From: Alkalihalobacillus deserti
GTDB taxonomy: Bacteria > Bacillota > Bacilli > Bacillales > Bacillaceae_D
Assembly (NCBI RefSeq): GCF_020734105.1
Contig: NZ_JAJAFR010000004.1
Span: 62,001 to 126,000, forward strand
Reading direction: 5' to 3'
DNA length: 64,000 nucleotides
Positions 17,532-27,451 of this stretch are shown piece after piece (the first letter of the stretch is position 1; every line of letters begins with the position of its first letter). The notes beneath the pieces were generated by a model, which was not told the DNA's origin, did no database searches, and saw only the letters and a list, made by a program, of their open reading frames with translations. The translations under genes and the position numbers were made by a program.

Positions 17532-17972
17532 ATGGAGGTCTTACTATACATAAGTGCTTTAGTCGCCGCAATTGCTTTTGCGGTGTTAGTAATTTTCCTT
17601 GTTCGTACATTAAAATCAGCAAATCGAACATTAGATCATGTGGCCAATACGATGGCGGGTTTAGAAAAGCAGATCAATGGGATTACGAAAGAAACAGAAG
17701 AACTCCTACATCGTACGAATCGCTTAGCTGATGATATTCAAGAAAAATCGGAATCATTAAATACTGTCTTTTCTTCAGTTAAGGAATTAGGCGAGTCAGT
17801 AGGACAAGTGAATCAATCAATTAGGCATGTCTCCAATACGGTGTCAACTCAGGTTGTTAAGCAATCAGATCAAATTGCAAAAGCCGTTCAATGGGGCAAT
17901 GTCGCTATTGATTTATATGGGAAATTCAAGCAAAAAAAAGAACAAAAAGAAACCCAAGGAGGAGAAAAATAA
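17532..17972 (+). CDS. ytxG: General stress protein YtxG (DUF948)
   Basis: A 146-residue membrane-anchored protein: one N-terminal transmembrane helix (LLYISALVAAIAFAVLVIFL), then a long amphipathic, coiled-coil-like region of the DUF948 family with conserved TLKSANRTLDHV and a lysine-rich tail. The exact function is unknown; it is induced by general stress in B. subtilis. GGGAGGTG precedes the ATG and an excellent sigma-B promoter lies upstream. The stop codon overlaps the ytxH start by one base (TAATG), so the two genes are translationally coupled. Confidence 0.88.
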   Translation: MEVLLYISALVAAIAFAVLVIFLVRTLKSANRTLDHVANTMAGLEKQINGITKETEELLHRTNRLADDIQEKSESLNTVFSSVKELGESVGQVNQSIRHVSNTVSTQVVKQSDQIAKAVQWGNVAIDLYGKFKQKKEQKETQGGEK

Positions 17973-18409
17973 TGAGTGAAATGAACACAAAGGATTTTTT
18001 AATTGGATCACTAATTGGAGGAATTGTAGGTGCATCTGCAGCCTTATTCCTAGCTCCAAAATCAGGGAAAGAATTACGAAGCGATCTTTCTGAGCAAGCG
18101 CAAGTTGCCAAGGATAAAACAAATCAGTTTACTTCGACGGCATATGAAAAAGGTAATGAATGGGCGAGTTATGCTAAAGATAAATCGAATTCGATTGCAA
18201 AGGTAGTTTCTGAACAATCTACTCAAGTAGTCGATAAAGTAAAAGAAGCAACATCTAATTTAAAGTCTGAGGCAGAAGAAACTAAAGCAACTACTGAAGA
18301 AATTGTTGATGATTTAGCTGGAGATGTTGAAGATGCTAGTGAAGAAATTGTTGAAAATGTAAAAAAAGAAGTAGATGATGTTCAAGCAAAAGTGGAAGCA
18401 GAGAAATAA
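17972..18409 (+). CDS. ytxH: General stress protein YtxH
   Basis: A 145-residue protein with a YtxH-type N-terminus: a glycine-rich hydrophobic segment (IGSLIGGIVGASAALFLAP) followed by KSGKELRSDL. A long charged region with Ala, Lys and Glu repeats follows that should form a helix or coiled coil, as in late-embryogenesis-like stress proteins. It may act at the membrane. It is coupled to ytxG. The ytxJ gene that completes this operon in B. subtilis is missing; a terminator follows directly. Confidence 0.88.
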   Translation: MSEMNTKDFLIGSLIGGIVGASAALFLAPKSGKELRSDLSEQAQVAKDKTNQFTSTAYEKGNEWASYAKDKSNSIAKVVSEQSTQVVDKVKEATSNLKSEAEETKATTEEIVDDLAGDVEDASEEIVENVKKEVDDVQAKVEAEK

Positions 18410-18439
18410 TAAATTTCAATCCATACTATTTTTGATGAG

Positions 18440-18477
18440 ACTGAGCTAGGGGGGGAAACTTCCTTGCTCAGTTTTTT
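18440..18477 (+). terminator. Terminator after ytxGH
   Basis: ACTGAGC and GCTCAGT pair and are followed by six T residues. Confidence 0.8.
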
Positions 18478-18497
18478 ATTATTGAATCAGAGAGAAA

Positions 18498-18564
18498 GCA
18501 TCGGCTTCGCTCATTGCTTAGCCATACAATAAAAAGGCAAAACCGGCCTTTTTATTGTATGGCT
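18498..18564 (-). repeat. Dispersed structured repeat, copy 5 (half copy, reverse orientation)
   Basis: On the reverse strand a hairpin with 19-base arms (AGCCATACAATAAAAAGGC and its complement around CGGTTTT) is followed by GCAATGAGCGAAGCCGATGC. Hairpin B and the closing block are absent. The hairpin supplies the last codons and stop (ATA CAA TAA) of the decayed FtsA/PilM-like gene. Confidence 0.8.
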
Positions 18565-20608
18565 AGTTCAATTTTATCTCCGTTGTTGAGGGGGCTGCTG
18601 AAGGTGGCTTGTTCTCCGTTTTTGTTGATAATAAGTTGTTTTCCTGATAAAGAATCTATGGTCAGATCCACTAGAAGGAATGCATCTTGTAGAATGAAAG
18701 GCTGTGCTTTATGGGTAATTAATGTTAGGTGATCATGTGTTAATAATTCGTCATCTAATTGAAGTAGCTGGTTATCTTGATAAACTTCTACTAAAGGCTT
18801 TTCTAATGTTAATGGTTTTTCATTGAAGAAAACAGTTATATTTGTACGTACTTTTATTTGTCGAGATGAAAGTAAATCAATAATCTGCTGTTTAGGTGGA
18901 TTTACATTCCAGTCAATAGTGTCTTTGTAGTTTATCTTGTCGCTCAAATTTTTTTGTTGGTTGTTTATATAAATGATTGGTATATGCTTCTGATACACCC
19001 ATGTTTCTTTATTAACTGTAATGTAGCAAGGTTTAAATTTTTCTGAGATGTTTAAAGCAATAAGAAGGTCTTGTAAGGTTTCATTCTGACTTATCGTTAC
19101 ATGATCTCGATCATTCACAAGCGTGTCAGGTGCCTTGATCTTTCCATTTAGAAAAAACTTGGCTTTAAAATGTTTTTCCACGCCGTTTATAATTAGGGTT
19201 AAATCAGGGAGATCATCCACTAACTCTCGAATAGAAACAGTAGCTGCCTTTCCATTTGTTCCGCGCTCTACATTAAGGTTATCACCAGGTTCTAATGGTG
19301 AATCTAAAGTTGTGACCTTCCCATTTTTTAAAAGAGTAGGCGGGGCTCCATGTTTTCCAGGTATCGAGATTAACTGGTCTTGAACTGTAGCCATAATGGC
19401 AAGACCTGGCTTCCCATATAGTTTGGCAATATCAATTCCAGCAGCGAGTAAGCCATCCCCTACTGTTAACGTTTTAACATCAAATAAACGAAGAGTTCGT
19501 CCGTTGACAAAGACACTAATGTACTAAATTGGATTTTGCTTTGCTGCAATTGCGATTCCAATTGGAGTAACTAGTTCAGGTCCATATAAACTTGCTTCAT
19601 TAAGTTTTAACAACTTAATGGCGTCAGCCCCACGAATAGCGACACGACTTTCGGGTAGTTCAAGAGCTTTTGCAATGAGTTTAGGTAGATGTGGAGTCAT
19701 ACTGCCGCCACCAACTAACATAACAGCTTTCGGTGCTTTTCCATTAAGCTTAAGTATTTCCTTGCTTATAGAAAGAGCAAGGTCTTGGATCGTATCTATA
19801 ATCGGGTCGATGACTTCAGATTTTTTATGCGTGTTCTCAAGTCCCAAAATATCTGTAATTTGAACAGTTTCTTGAATAGAGAGTTCTCTTTTTACTTTTT
19901 CAGCATCTGAAAAGTCAAGGAGGAAATGATCACTAATTGCTTCTGTTATTTCATCCCCTGCAACTGGCACCATCCCGTAAGCAATTACTGTGTTTTCATC
20001 AGTAATAGCAATGTCGGATGTACCGGCTCCAATATCAACTAATGCAGCATTCAATCTACGCATCGAGGAAGGAATTAATACATTAATTGCTGCTATCGGT
20101 TCAAGTGTTAATGCTTCTAATAATCAGCCCTTGTAAGAGCTGCTAATAAGGATTCGGCAACTACTTTAGGCAAAAATGTCGCAATGACTTCTACGGATGC
20201 TTGCTTACCCATTTGATCAAGTAGGCTACCGATTGGTTCCTCATCAAGTAAGTAATTTAAAACCGAGTACCCAACACAATAATATTCGAAGGGTGCATTT
20301 CCTTCGTATTCATTAGCTAAAAGGAATTGAGCATTTTGAAAGGCACTTAATTCCAAGTGCAGCAAATCATCTCGGGAAAGCATAGGCTTTGTTTCAATAT
20401 TTGTGTTATAGCGAGATCGCATTGTTTTTAGGGATCGCCCTGCAGCTGCAACACAAACCTTCTTTAGTGAACCATGGCGCTCTTCTAAGCTTCCCTTTAT
20501 AAATTGAATCACCTTTGCAACAGAAGGAATATCGTGAATTGACCATCAAGCATAGCTCTTTCATCATGTTCTTTTACAACGGAATCAATGAGTTCAAATT
20601 TACCCTCT
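18552..20608 (-). pseudogene. Decayed FtsA/PilM-like actin-fold ATPase gene
   Basis: Three blocks on the reverse strand together match one protein of about 690 residues. The first (20512-20117) holds KKVCVAAAGRSLKTMRSRYN; the second (20063-19524) holds the actin-fold phosphate motif LVDIGAGTSDIAI and VMLVGGGSMTPHL; the third (19394-18552) is the long C-terminal region. Lesions: the N-terminus is missing (the frame matches only from about EGKFELIDSVV); a one-base deletion near 20540 (GQ|IHDIPSVAKV); a second near 20122 (TRAD|LEALTLEPIAAI); and an in-frame TAG at 19524-19526 between KQNPI and YISVFVNGRT. It is a relative of the FtsA-like gene found near ccpA in other bacilli, not a pilus gene by context. 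Confidence 0.85.
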
Positions 20609-20789
20609 GTTAATTTAGTTTACTAAAGATTTCCGGTTTAAGTAAGAAAAATCTACGTTGCGCTTTAATTAGTTAAAGTATTAATGCGTAAAAGCTTTTA
20701 AGTATTAAAGAAAATTAGTGACATTGTGTTTATTATGGCTTATAATAATATAAAATAAAGAAGCCAATGAAAAAAGGGAGTGGAGTATA

Positions 20790-21866
20790 GTGAGTAACGA
20801 AAAATTAGATTTGTTGAGAACCGAATTAGACGAGGTGAATCTTAAGCTTCTTGAAGTGATTAACGAGCGAGCTCTTCTTGTACAGGAAATTGGAAAAGTG
20901 AAAAGTACACAAGGTGTGAATCGATTTGATCCTGTGCGAGAGCGGAGTATGCTTGACCATATTGCAGAACATAATAAAGGGCCATTTGAAACAGCAACAT
21001 TACAGCATTTATTCAAACAAATATTCAAAGCAAGCTTAGAGCTTCAAGAAGAAGATCACAGCAAAGCATTGCTTGTTTCACGAAAAAAACACCCTGAAAA
21101 TACAGTTGTTGATCTGAAAGGTGTTATGATGGGCGATGGCGTTCAACGTCTAGTGATGGGCCCATGTGCCGTCGAAAGTTACGAACAAGTTCTAACCGTT
21201 GCTAAGGCACTTAAAGAGCGCGGTATTAGGTTACTTCGAGGAGGAGCATTTAAGCCTCGTACATCTCCATATGATTTCCAAGGTCTAGGTCTTGAAGGGC
21301 TGCAAATTCTTAAAAAAGTTGCGGATGAACTTGATATGGTTGTAATTAGTGAAATTGTTAATCCCGCTGATATTGAAAAAGCAGTGGAATACCTTGATGT
21401 AATTCAAATTGGAGCACGCAATATGCACAACTTTGAGTTGTTAAAGGCAGTTGGATCTGTTCAAAAACCAGTTCTATTAAAACGTGGATTATCAGCTACG
21501 ATTTCAGAGTTTATTCATGCAGCTGAGTATGTAGTAGCAAATGGTAATAATGATCTTATGCTTTGTGAGCGTGGAATTAGAACGTACGAAACAGCTACTA
21601 GAAACACATTAGATATTTCAGCTGTTCCTATTTTAAAACAAGAAACGCATTTACCAGTACTTGTTGATGTAACGCATTCTACTGGACGTCGTGATTTATT
21701 ACTTCCAACAGCCAAAGCAGCTTTTGCAATTGGTGCAGATGCAGTTATGGCAGAGGTTCACCCAGATCCAGCTGTTGCTCTATCAGATTCAGCTCAACAA
21801 ATGGATATTCCACAATTCAACAAATTTATTGATGAGCTTTTGGCTTCTGGTTTATATAAGGGATAA
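20790..21866 (+). CDS. aroA: Bifunctional chorismate mutase / DAHP synthase
   Basis: The C-terminal domain condenses PEP and erythrose 4-phosphate, the first step of the shikimate pathway. The N-terminal 90 residues form an AroQ-type chorismate mutase ([20 protein letters not shown]) that in B. subtilis serves as the feedback sensor for chorismate and prephenate. The synthase shows [30 protein letters not shown] and [10 protein letters not shown]. The length of 358 residues equals the family norm. GTG at 20790 follows GGGAGTGGAG. It is upstream of ccpA, as in B. subtilis (B. subtilis aroA is not the EPSP synthase of E. coli). Confidence 0.95.
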   Translation: MSNEKLDLLRTELDEVNLKLLEVINERALLVQEIGKVKSTQGVNRFDPVRERSMLDHIAEHNKGPFETATLQHLFKQIFKASLELQEEDHSKALLVSRKKHPENTVVDLKGVMMGDGVQRLVMGPCAVESYEQVLTVAKALKERGIRLLRGGAFKPRTSPYDFQGLGLEGLQILKKVADELDMVVISEIVNPADIEKAVEYLDVIQIGARNMHNFELLKAVGSVQKPVLLKRGLSATISEFIHAAEYVVANGNNDLMLCERGIRTYETATRNTLDISAVPILKQETHLPVLVDVTHSTGRRDLLLPTAKAAFAIGADAVMAEVHPDPAVALSDSAQQMDIPQFNKFIDELLASGLYKG

Positions 21867-21881
21867 AAGGGATAAAAAGTT

Positions 21882-21915
21882 AAGGTTGACCTAAACTAAG
21901 GTCAACCTTATTTGT
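21882..21915 (+). terminator. Terminator after aroA
   Basis: AAGGTTGACCT and AGGTCAACCTT pair perfectly and are followed by ATTTGTTTT. Confidence 0.8.
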
Positions 21916-21923
21916 TTTCTTTA

Positions 21924-21967
21924 GAGATTTCACAAAAAGATAAAAACCAACCTTTTTGTGAAATCTC
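21924..21967. repeat. Solo hairpin resembling hairpin A of the dispersed repeat
   Basis: GAGATTTCACAAAAAG and CTTTTTGTGAAATCTC form a 16-base-pair stem. As in hairpin A elsewhere, the inner part is A5G/CT5 and the outer part differs. No GCAATGAGCG block follows, so membership of the family is uncertain. Confidence 0.45.
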
Positions 21968-22102
21968 TTGAAAATACTATGAAGATTTCTCGAAGAGTGT
22001 CGATATATATAGTGTAGAACATTGCGGACCTCTTCAGAGTATCGTATGATAACAATATTACTAATTACGATTATGTTTGAATGACATAGAGGAGGATCAT
22101 TT

Positions 22103-23104
22103 GTGAACACAACAATTTATGATGTAGCAAGAGAAGCAGGTGTCTCGATGGCGACCGTTTCACGGGTTGTAAACGGAAACCCTAACGTGAAACCTGCAAC
22201 TAGAAAAAAAGTACTTGAGGCAATTGAACGGTTAGGTTATCGTCCAAATGCAGTGGCACGTGGACTAGCAAGTAAAAAAACAACAACAGTTGGAGTGATC
22301 ATTCCGGATATTTCCAGCATCTTCTTTGCTGAATTAGCAAGGGGGATCGAGGATATTGCTACGATGTATAAGTACAATATTATCCTTTGTAACTCTGACC
22401 AAAATCAAGACAAGGAGATTCACCTTATCAATACCTTACTTGAAAAACAAGTGGATGGTATTGTTTTTATGGGCGGTCATATAACAGACGAACATGTTGA
22501 ACAATTCAAGCGTTCCCCTGTTCCGGTTGTTTTAGCAGCCACTCTTGATTCTAATAAGGAGATTCCATCTGTCAACATCGATTATAAACAAGCTGTTTAT
22601 GATGCGATTACACACTTAATTGAAGCTGGTCACAAACGTATTGGTATGCTTTCAGGTACTCTTGATGATCTGGTTAATGGCTACCAAAAATTTATAGGTT
22701 ATCGGGATGCACTAGAAAATGCAGGGATTTCTTTCGAAGAAGAGTTAATTGCCATTGGTGATTACACGTATGACTCTGGTATCGATGCTATGCAAACGTT
22801 TCTTGAGTTAGAAGAAAAACCAACAGCTATCTTTGCATCAACAGACGAAATGGCTCTTGGTGTGATTCATGGAGCGCAAGATCAGGGTTATTCCATTCCA
22901 AATGACTTTGAAGTTATAGGGTTTGATAATACGCGTCTTGCCACGATGGTACGACCAACGTTAACAACGGTTGTACAACCTATTTATGATATAGGTGCTG
23001 TATCCATGCGTCTATTAACAAAGCTCATGAATAAAGAAGAAGTAACTGACCAAATTGTAGTGCTCCCACACAGAATTGAATTTAGACAATCTACGAAATC
23101 ATAG
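22103..23104 (+). CDS. ccpA: Catabolite control protein A
   Basis: The global carbon catabolite regulator of Firmicutes, a LacI/GalR repressor-activator that binds cre sites together with HPr-Ser-P. The 333-residue product starts with the helix-turn-helix [20 protein letters not shown] and the hinge helix [12 protein letters not shown], followed by the periplasmic-binding-like core ([45 protein letters not shown]). GTG at 22103 follows GGAGGATC. It lies between aroA and motPS as in B. subtilis. Confidence 0.97.
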   Translation: MNTTIYDVAREAGVSMATVSRVVNGNPNVKPATRKKVLEAIERLGYRPNAVARGLASKKTTTVGVIIPDISSIFFAELARGIEDIATMYKYNIILCNSDQNQDKEIHLINTLLEKQVDGIVFMGGHITDEHVEQFKRSPVPVVLAATLDSNKEIPSVNIDYKQAVYDAITHLIEAGHKRIGMLSGTLDDLVNGYQKFIGYRDALENAGISFEEELIAIGDYTYDSGIDAMQTFLELEEKPTAIFASTDEMALGVIHGAQDQGYSIPNDFEVIGFDNTRLATMVRPTLTTVVQPIYDIGAVSMRLLTKLMNKEEVTDQIVVLPHRIEFRQSTKS

Positions 23105-23160
23105 GTGATTCATAACTAAGCTACAGTAGAAACAAGCTGAATCGCCTTAGGGAGAGGAAT

Positions 23161-23964
23161 ATGAAAAAATTTGATATTACGACGCCAGTAGGCATTGTTA
23201 TAGGTATAATGGTGTTGTTATTGGCAGTACTTTCTAACTCTGGAGCTTCTGGCCTTATTTTCTTTATTCAAATTGCTTCTACCTTAATTGTTGTGGGAGG
23301 ACTTATAGCTGGAATCGTTATTAACTTTTCCATGGCTGAGCTAAAAGTAGTTCCAAAGGTGCTAATGGAGTCATTTCGTGACGAAAACTATGATTTAAGA
23401 AAGTTAATTGACACATTTGTCGACTTGTCTGGAAAAGCAAGAAGAGAAGGTTTGCTAGCCCTAGAAGCTGGGTTAGATGAAGTAGAAGATCCTTTTATAA
23501 AAAAGGGAATACTGTTAGCTGTAGATGGAATTGAGCCTGATGTTATTAAAGATATTATGATGGCCGAAGTCGTTGCAATGGAAGAAAGACATCGAAAAGG
23601 TAGATCTGTACTTGAAAAAGCAGGTGAGTATGCGCCAGCGTGGGGAATGATAGGAACGTTAGTTGGACTAGTTCTTATGCTACAAAACTTAAATGATCCA
23701 GCTTCACTTGGCCCTAATATGGCTGTTGCCCTTTTAACCACTTTATATGGTACAGTCCTTGCGAATTTAGTATTTATTCCAATGGCATCAAAGCTTTCTA
23801 ATAAAACAGATGAAGAAGTTTTTGTAAAACAAATTATTATCGAAGGTGTTATTGGTGTTCAATCAGGGCAAAATCCTAAAGTTCTTCAAGAGAAGTTAAG
23901 TGCATTTTTAAGCACCAAAGATAAAATCGTTGAAGAAAACATAGGTGATGCATATGAAGCGTAG
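23161..23964 (+). CDS. motP: Flagellar motor stator protein MotP
   Basis: A 267-residue MotA-type stator subunit with four membrane segments, two at the N-terminus and two after residue 150 (PAWGMIGTLVGLVLML and MAVALLTTLYGTVLANLVF), and a cytoplasmic loop carrying charged residues that face the rotor (GKARREGLLALE). Together with MotS it forms a sodium-driven stator; alkaliphilic bacilli rely on MotPS for swimming at high pH. Downstream of ccpA and overlapping motS, as in B. subtilis. AGGGAGAGG lies directly before the ATG. Confidence 0.95.
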   Translation: MKKFDITTPVGIVIGIMVLLLAVLSNSGASGLIFFIQIASTLIVVGGLIAGIVINFSMAELKVVPKVLMESFRDENYDLRKLIDTFVDLSGKARREGLLALEAGLDEVEDPFIKKGILLAVDGIEPDVIKDIMMAEVVAMEERHRKGRSVLEKAGEYAPAWGMIGTLVGLVLMLQNLNDPASLGPNMAVALLTTLYGTVLANLVFIPMASKLSNKTDEEVFVKQIIIEGVIGVQSGQNPKVLQEKLSAFLSTKDKIVEENIGDAYEA

Positions 23965-24700
23965 AAGGCGTCCTGAGGATAAAGGTGCCCCTAAATGGAT
24001 GGTAACCTTTTCTGACATGATGACTCTCATTCTAGTATTCTTTATTTTACTTTTTTCAATGTCTGTTGTGGACGCACAAAAGTTCAGAGCAATTGCTGAG
24101 TCTTTTAATCAGCGGCAAGTCTTTGAGTTTATGCCCTCTGCGATTGAATTTGAAAATCCAGCTGAAGAAGGAGCGGAAGAGCGAAAAGATCCTTTCGAAG
24201 GTGATTTTGGTAAGGATGAATCTGATGTTGATATGGATGAATTGCACAAAGAAGTAAATGAGTTTCTTGAAGACAATGAACTGACTGAATTAATATCAGC
24301 GTCACGAGATGATAGAGGAGTCGTTCTTGTATTACAGGAACGAACACTTTTTGAATCAGGTGAAGCGAAATTGTTACCTACAGCAGAACCATTCTTAACA
24401 AAAGTCGGTACACTTCTCAAAGCTATTCCGAATACAGTAAAAGTTGAGGGACACACAGATAGTCGCCCGATTTCAACTTTTCGTTTTCCTTCAAACTGGG
24501 AATTGTCAGGCGCACGTGCTAGTAGCGTGATTCGATTTTTAATTGGTACGCATGATCTAGAAGCGAATCGTTTTATCGCGACAGGATATGGTGAAACAAG
24601 ACCAGTGGTTCCGAATACAACTGTGGAAAATCTTCAAACCAATCGACGAGTTGTGATTGTTATATCAGATCCATCGTATGATGATGGACAAGATTTTTAA
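23954..24700 (+). CDS. motS: Flagellar motor stator protein MotS
   Basis: A 248-residue MotB-type subunit. The single membrane helix WMVTFSDMMTLILVFFILLF carries the essential ion-binding aspartate (D21), and the C-terminus is an OmpA-like peptidoglycan-binding domain with VEGHTDSRPIS and NWELSGARA. The segment has the leucine-rich pattern seen in sodium-type MotS, so sodium coupling is likely. ATG at 23954 is preferred (AGGTGAT at 23943-23949), making an 11-base overlap with motP and translational coupling. A strong terminator follows. Confidence 0.94.
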   Translation: MKRRRRPEDKGAPKWMVTFSDMMTLILVFFILLFSMSVVDAQKFRAIAESFNQRQVFEFMPSAIEFENPAEEGAEERKDPFEGDFGKDESDVDMDELHKEVNEFLEDNELTELISASRDDRGVVLVLQERTLFESGEAKLLPTAEPFLTKVGTLLKAIPNTVKVEGHTDSRPISTFRFPSNWELSGARASSVIRFLIGTHDLEANRFIATGYGETRPVVPNTTVENLQTNRRVVIVISDPSYDDGQDF

Positions 24701-24727
24701 CTCAAGGGATTCCCTTGAGTTTTTTGT
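24699..24727 (+). terminator. Terminator after motPS
   Basis: AACTCAAGGGA and TCCCTTGAGTT pair and are followed by a T run. Confidence 0.85.
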
Positions 24728-24806
24728 TTTATAGTGGTTTTAAATCAAGAATATTTTCTTGACGAAAGAAAGTTGTGTATACTAAAAATGTAGGAGGTCT
24801 ATAAAT

Positions 24807-25502
24807 ATGAAAATTGGTATTATAGGAGCAATGAATGAGGAAATCGAACGTATGAAAACAGAAATGAAGATAACTGAAACCTATCAGTATGCAACCGTAA
24901 CGTTTTATGAAGGAATACTAAGTGAGAAGGAGATTGTTCTTTGTAAATGTGGAGTTGGAAAAGTAAATGCAGCACTTACGACGCAGATCTTAATTGATCG
25001 ATTTGCAATTACTCATTTATTATTTACAGGTGTTGCAGGGGCCATAGATGAAAGTTTAGATGTAGGAGATTTAGTCATTTCAACAAGTGCAATGCAACAC
25101 GATATAGATGTTACAGCTTTAGGATTTAAGAAAGGAGAGATCCCTTATTTTCAGGGATCTTCGGATTTTCAAGCAGATGAGGAGCTAGTAAAGCTGGCTG
25201 TAAAAGCAGCAAAAGAAAGCACCGATCGTCATATTGTTCAAGGGAGAATCGTGAGTGGAGACCAATTCGTTGCAGATGCAAAGTACGTGCAAACTTTAAG
25301 GAGTGAATTCCAAGCAGTTTGTGTTGAAATGGAAGGGGCAGCAGTTGCCCAAGTGGCAGCGATGAATGCAGTTCCCTTTGTTATTATTCGATCGATGTCA
25401 GATAAGGCAAATGGCGAAGCCTCAATGAACTTTGTAGAATTTACTCAACTTGCAAGTGAGCAATCACATTTACTTGTATCTACGATTCTTAAGGATGTTT
25501 AA
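24807..25502 (+). CDS. mtnN: 5'-methylthioadenosine/S-adenosylhomocysteine nucleosidase
   Basis: The enzyme cleaves adenine from MTA and SAH, recycling methionine and clearing inhibitors of methyl transfer; it is also part of AI-2 production where LuxS is present. Active-site residues are visible in GAMNEEI (E12 region), VEMEGAAVAQV and the aspartate of MSDKA. The length of 231 residues is standard. AGGAGG precedes the ATG. The gene stands alone between motPS and the convergent acuC. Confidence 0.95.
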   Translation: MKIGIIGAMNEEIERMKTEMKITETYQYATVTFYEGILSEKEIVLCKCGVGKVNAALTTQILIDRFAITHLLFTGVAGAIDESLDVGDLVISTSAMQHDIDVTALGFKKGEIPYFQGSSDFQADEELVKLAVKAAKESTDRHIVQGRIVSGDQFVADAKYVQTLRSEFQAVCVEMEGAAVAQVAAMNAVPFVIIRSMSDKANGEASMNFVEFTQLASEQSHLLVSTILKDV

Positions 25503-25597
25503 TTCTGGGATTGTCTGATATAAAGTCTATGTTAAGATTTTTCCTTATTGCAGAGACAAATTTGAAAAGCCATTAGAATACTAGTTAGCAACTTATG

Positions 25598-25634
25598 AAA
25601 ACGATGACGTGTTAAAAAAACACGTCATCGTTTC
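25598..25634. terminator. Bidirectional terminator between mtnN and acuC
   Basis: AAACGATGACGTG and CACGTCATCGTTT pair around an A-rich loop. The right arm includes the acuC stop codon. Confidence 0.75.
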
Positions 25635-26794
25635 ATTTCGTTTCGGATATGGTAGAGAGCCTTTTCAAGTGTCTTGTAATTTTTTTCTGTTATTTCCTGT
25701 TTACGAGGGATAGTTGGCACTATATGATAGTCTTCCCATAAAAGAGGTAATTCAGCTTCTGCTTGCTTTGCCCACTTTCTTATCCAACTTTCTGGGATTT
25801 CCTGTTGCAAAGAGTCTATTTGACCGGTCATCGTTAGCCAAATATAAGACCATGCGCGTGGAACGACTCTCCAAATATCATAGCCACCACCACCCACCGC
25901 AATCCAACGACCATCGCAATATTCGTGAGCTAACTCATGTGCGAGTTTGGGAATTTCCTTAAAAGTTTTAATGGTTGAGCAGAGATGAGTCAGTGGATCA
26001 AAATGATGGGCATCTGCACCATTCTGAGTTAAGATGACATCTGGTTTAAAAAAAGCAGTTACTTCTCTGAAAGCGTTTTTATAAATGTCGATAAATGATT
26101 CATCTTCCGTAAAAGCATCCACAGGTACATTTATCGAAAAGCCATAGCCCTTACCCGATCCTTTTTCATGAACCTGTCCAGTACCGGGGAAGAGATAACG
26201 TCCGGTTTCATGAATACTTAATGTACATACATCAGGGTCATCATAAAAGGCCCACTGCACTCCATCGCCATGATGAGCATCTGTATCGACATATAACACC
26301 CGCGCGCCATATTTCTTTTTCATATATTCGATAGCGATCGAACTATCATTATAGATACAAAATCCAGAAGCTTTTCCTTTAAATCCGTGATGAAGTCCAC
26401 CACCTAGGTGAAGTGCATGGTTGGACCGCCCTTCCATGACTTCGTCTACAGCGGTTAAAGTCCCTCCTACAAGTAGTGATGCTGCCTCGTGCATATGTGG
26501 GAAGATGGGGGTATCATCGGTTCCTAATCCATAATTCGCAGCCACAGTCTCATTTAATTGACCTTTTCCAGCAGATTTAACTGCTTCAATAAAAGCTTCA
26601 TCATGTATTAAGGCTATTTCTTCATCTGTTGCCATTCTAGGAGGTAGAATTTGATCACCCTTGATTACTTGAAGTTCATTTAATAGGTCATAAGTAAGTT
26701 GGAGACGTAGATGGTTAAATGGATGATCGTCATTAAATCGATAGGAAAGTTGTTCATTAGAGAAAACAAATACGGAATCATTTTTCATTTTCAT
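25625..26794 (-). CDS. acuC: Protein deacetylase AcuC (histone deacetylase family)
   Basis: A 389-residue zinc deacetylase of the class I HDAC superfamily. In B. subtilis AcuC removes the acetyl group from the active-site lysine of acetyl-CoA synthetase. Zinc and catalytic motifs are visible: LHLGGGLHHGF, VDTDAHHGDGVQWAF, SIHETGRYLFPGTG and TQNGADAHHFDPL. The ATG overlaps the acuB stop (ATGA), so translation is coupled; a second ATG two codons later is also possible. It is the last gene of acuABC. Confidence 0.95.
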   Translation of the reverse strand: MKMKNDSVFVFSNEQLSYRFNDDHPFNHLRLQLTYDLLNELQVIKGDQILPPRMATDEEIALIHDEAFIEAVKSAGKGQLNETVAANYGLGTDDTPIFPHMHEAASLLVGGTLTAVDEVMEGRSNHALHLGGGLHHGFKGKASGFCIYNDSSIAIEYMKKKYGARVLYVDTDAHHGDGVQWAFYDDPDVCTLSIHETGRYLFPGTGQVHEKGSGKGYGFSINVPVDAFTEDESFIDIYKNAFREVTAFFKPDVILTQNGADAHHFDPLTHLCSTIKTFKEIPKLAHELAHEYCDGRWIAVGGGGYDIWRVVPRAWSYIWLTMTGQIDSLQQEIPESWIRKWAKQAEAELPLLWEDYHIVPTIPRKQEITEKNYKTLEKALYHIRNEMKR

Positions 26795-27429
26795 AAGCCC
26801 GGTTCACTTGGCCACATGACATCATAACCATTATCCTCAATCACTTTGACAACACGTCGCGGGTCAATCGTTTGTACGCGGAAGACTAGTACTTTAAAAG
26901 CAGGATCCTGATGTGGATAAACGAGAACACTTGTTATACTCACTTTTAGATCTTTAAATATGGCAGCAATGTCAGACAACTTTCCTGTAATGTTTTCAAC
27001 CTTCACTTCAATATGTGAGCTTGGCTGATGTGCCCCCATTAATTCAACAAGAGTATGAAGCATGTCTGTTTCAGTTACGATTCCAACAAGTTCATCATCA
27101 TCTAAAATAGGTAAACAACCAATATGGTTCTCATAAAATAAGCTCGACACTTCTTCCACGAAATCGAGTGGGTGAGCAGTTATCACGTTTTTTTTCATGA
27201 TCGTAGAAATTGGCTTGAGGAAATCTTCAAGATGATCAGTAAAATGAAAAATAGATGGGCTCGCGTCTCTAATGTCACTATCAGATACAATGCCAACCAA
27301 TATTTGATTTTCATTAATAACAGGGATATGGCGAATTTGATGTAGTTCTAATAGTTGCATAGCCTCTTTAATCGTCGAAGTATCTCTTAGCGTAATTACA
27401 TTTTTTTTCATGATATGTTCAATAATCAC
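26791..27429 (-). CDS. acuB: Acetoin utilization protein AcuB (CBS pair plus ACT domain)
   Basis: A 212-residue soluble protein with two CBS domains, each with the pattern MKKNVITxxD/H (IMKKNVITLRDTSTIKEAM and TIMKKNVITAHPLDFVEEV), and an ACT-like C-terminal third (IEVKVENITGKLSDIAAIF). CBS pairs usually sense adenosyl nucleotides; the precise role of AcuB is not known. It lies between acuA (22-base gap) and acuC (4-base overlap). TTG or GTG starts further up are not needed. Confidence 0.93.
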   Translation of the reverse strand: MIIEHIMKKNVITLRDTSTIKEAMQLLELHQIRHIPVINENQILVGIVSDSDIRDASPSIFHFTDHLEDFLKPISTIMKKNVITAHPLDFVEEVSSLFYENHIGCLPILDDDELVGIVTETDMLHTLVELMGAHQPSSHIEVKVENITGKLSDIAAIFKDLKVSITSVLVYPHQDPAFKVLVFRVQTIDPRRVVKVIEDNGYDVMWPSEPGL

Positions 27430-27451
27430 TAGAAAAGCACCACCTTATTCA

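Noticed and set aside
18552..20608. Type IV pilus gene pilM
   Set aside because: There are no other pilus genes around, and FtsA-like ATPase genes near ccpA occur in bacilli without pili; the gene is also broken.
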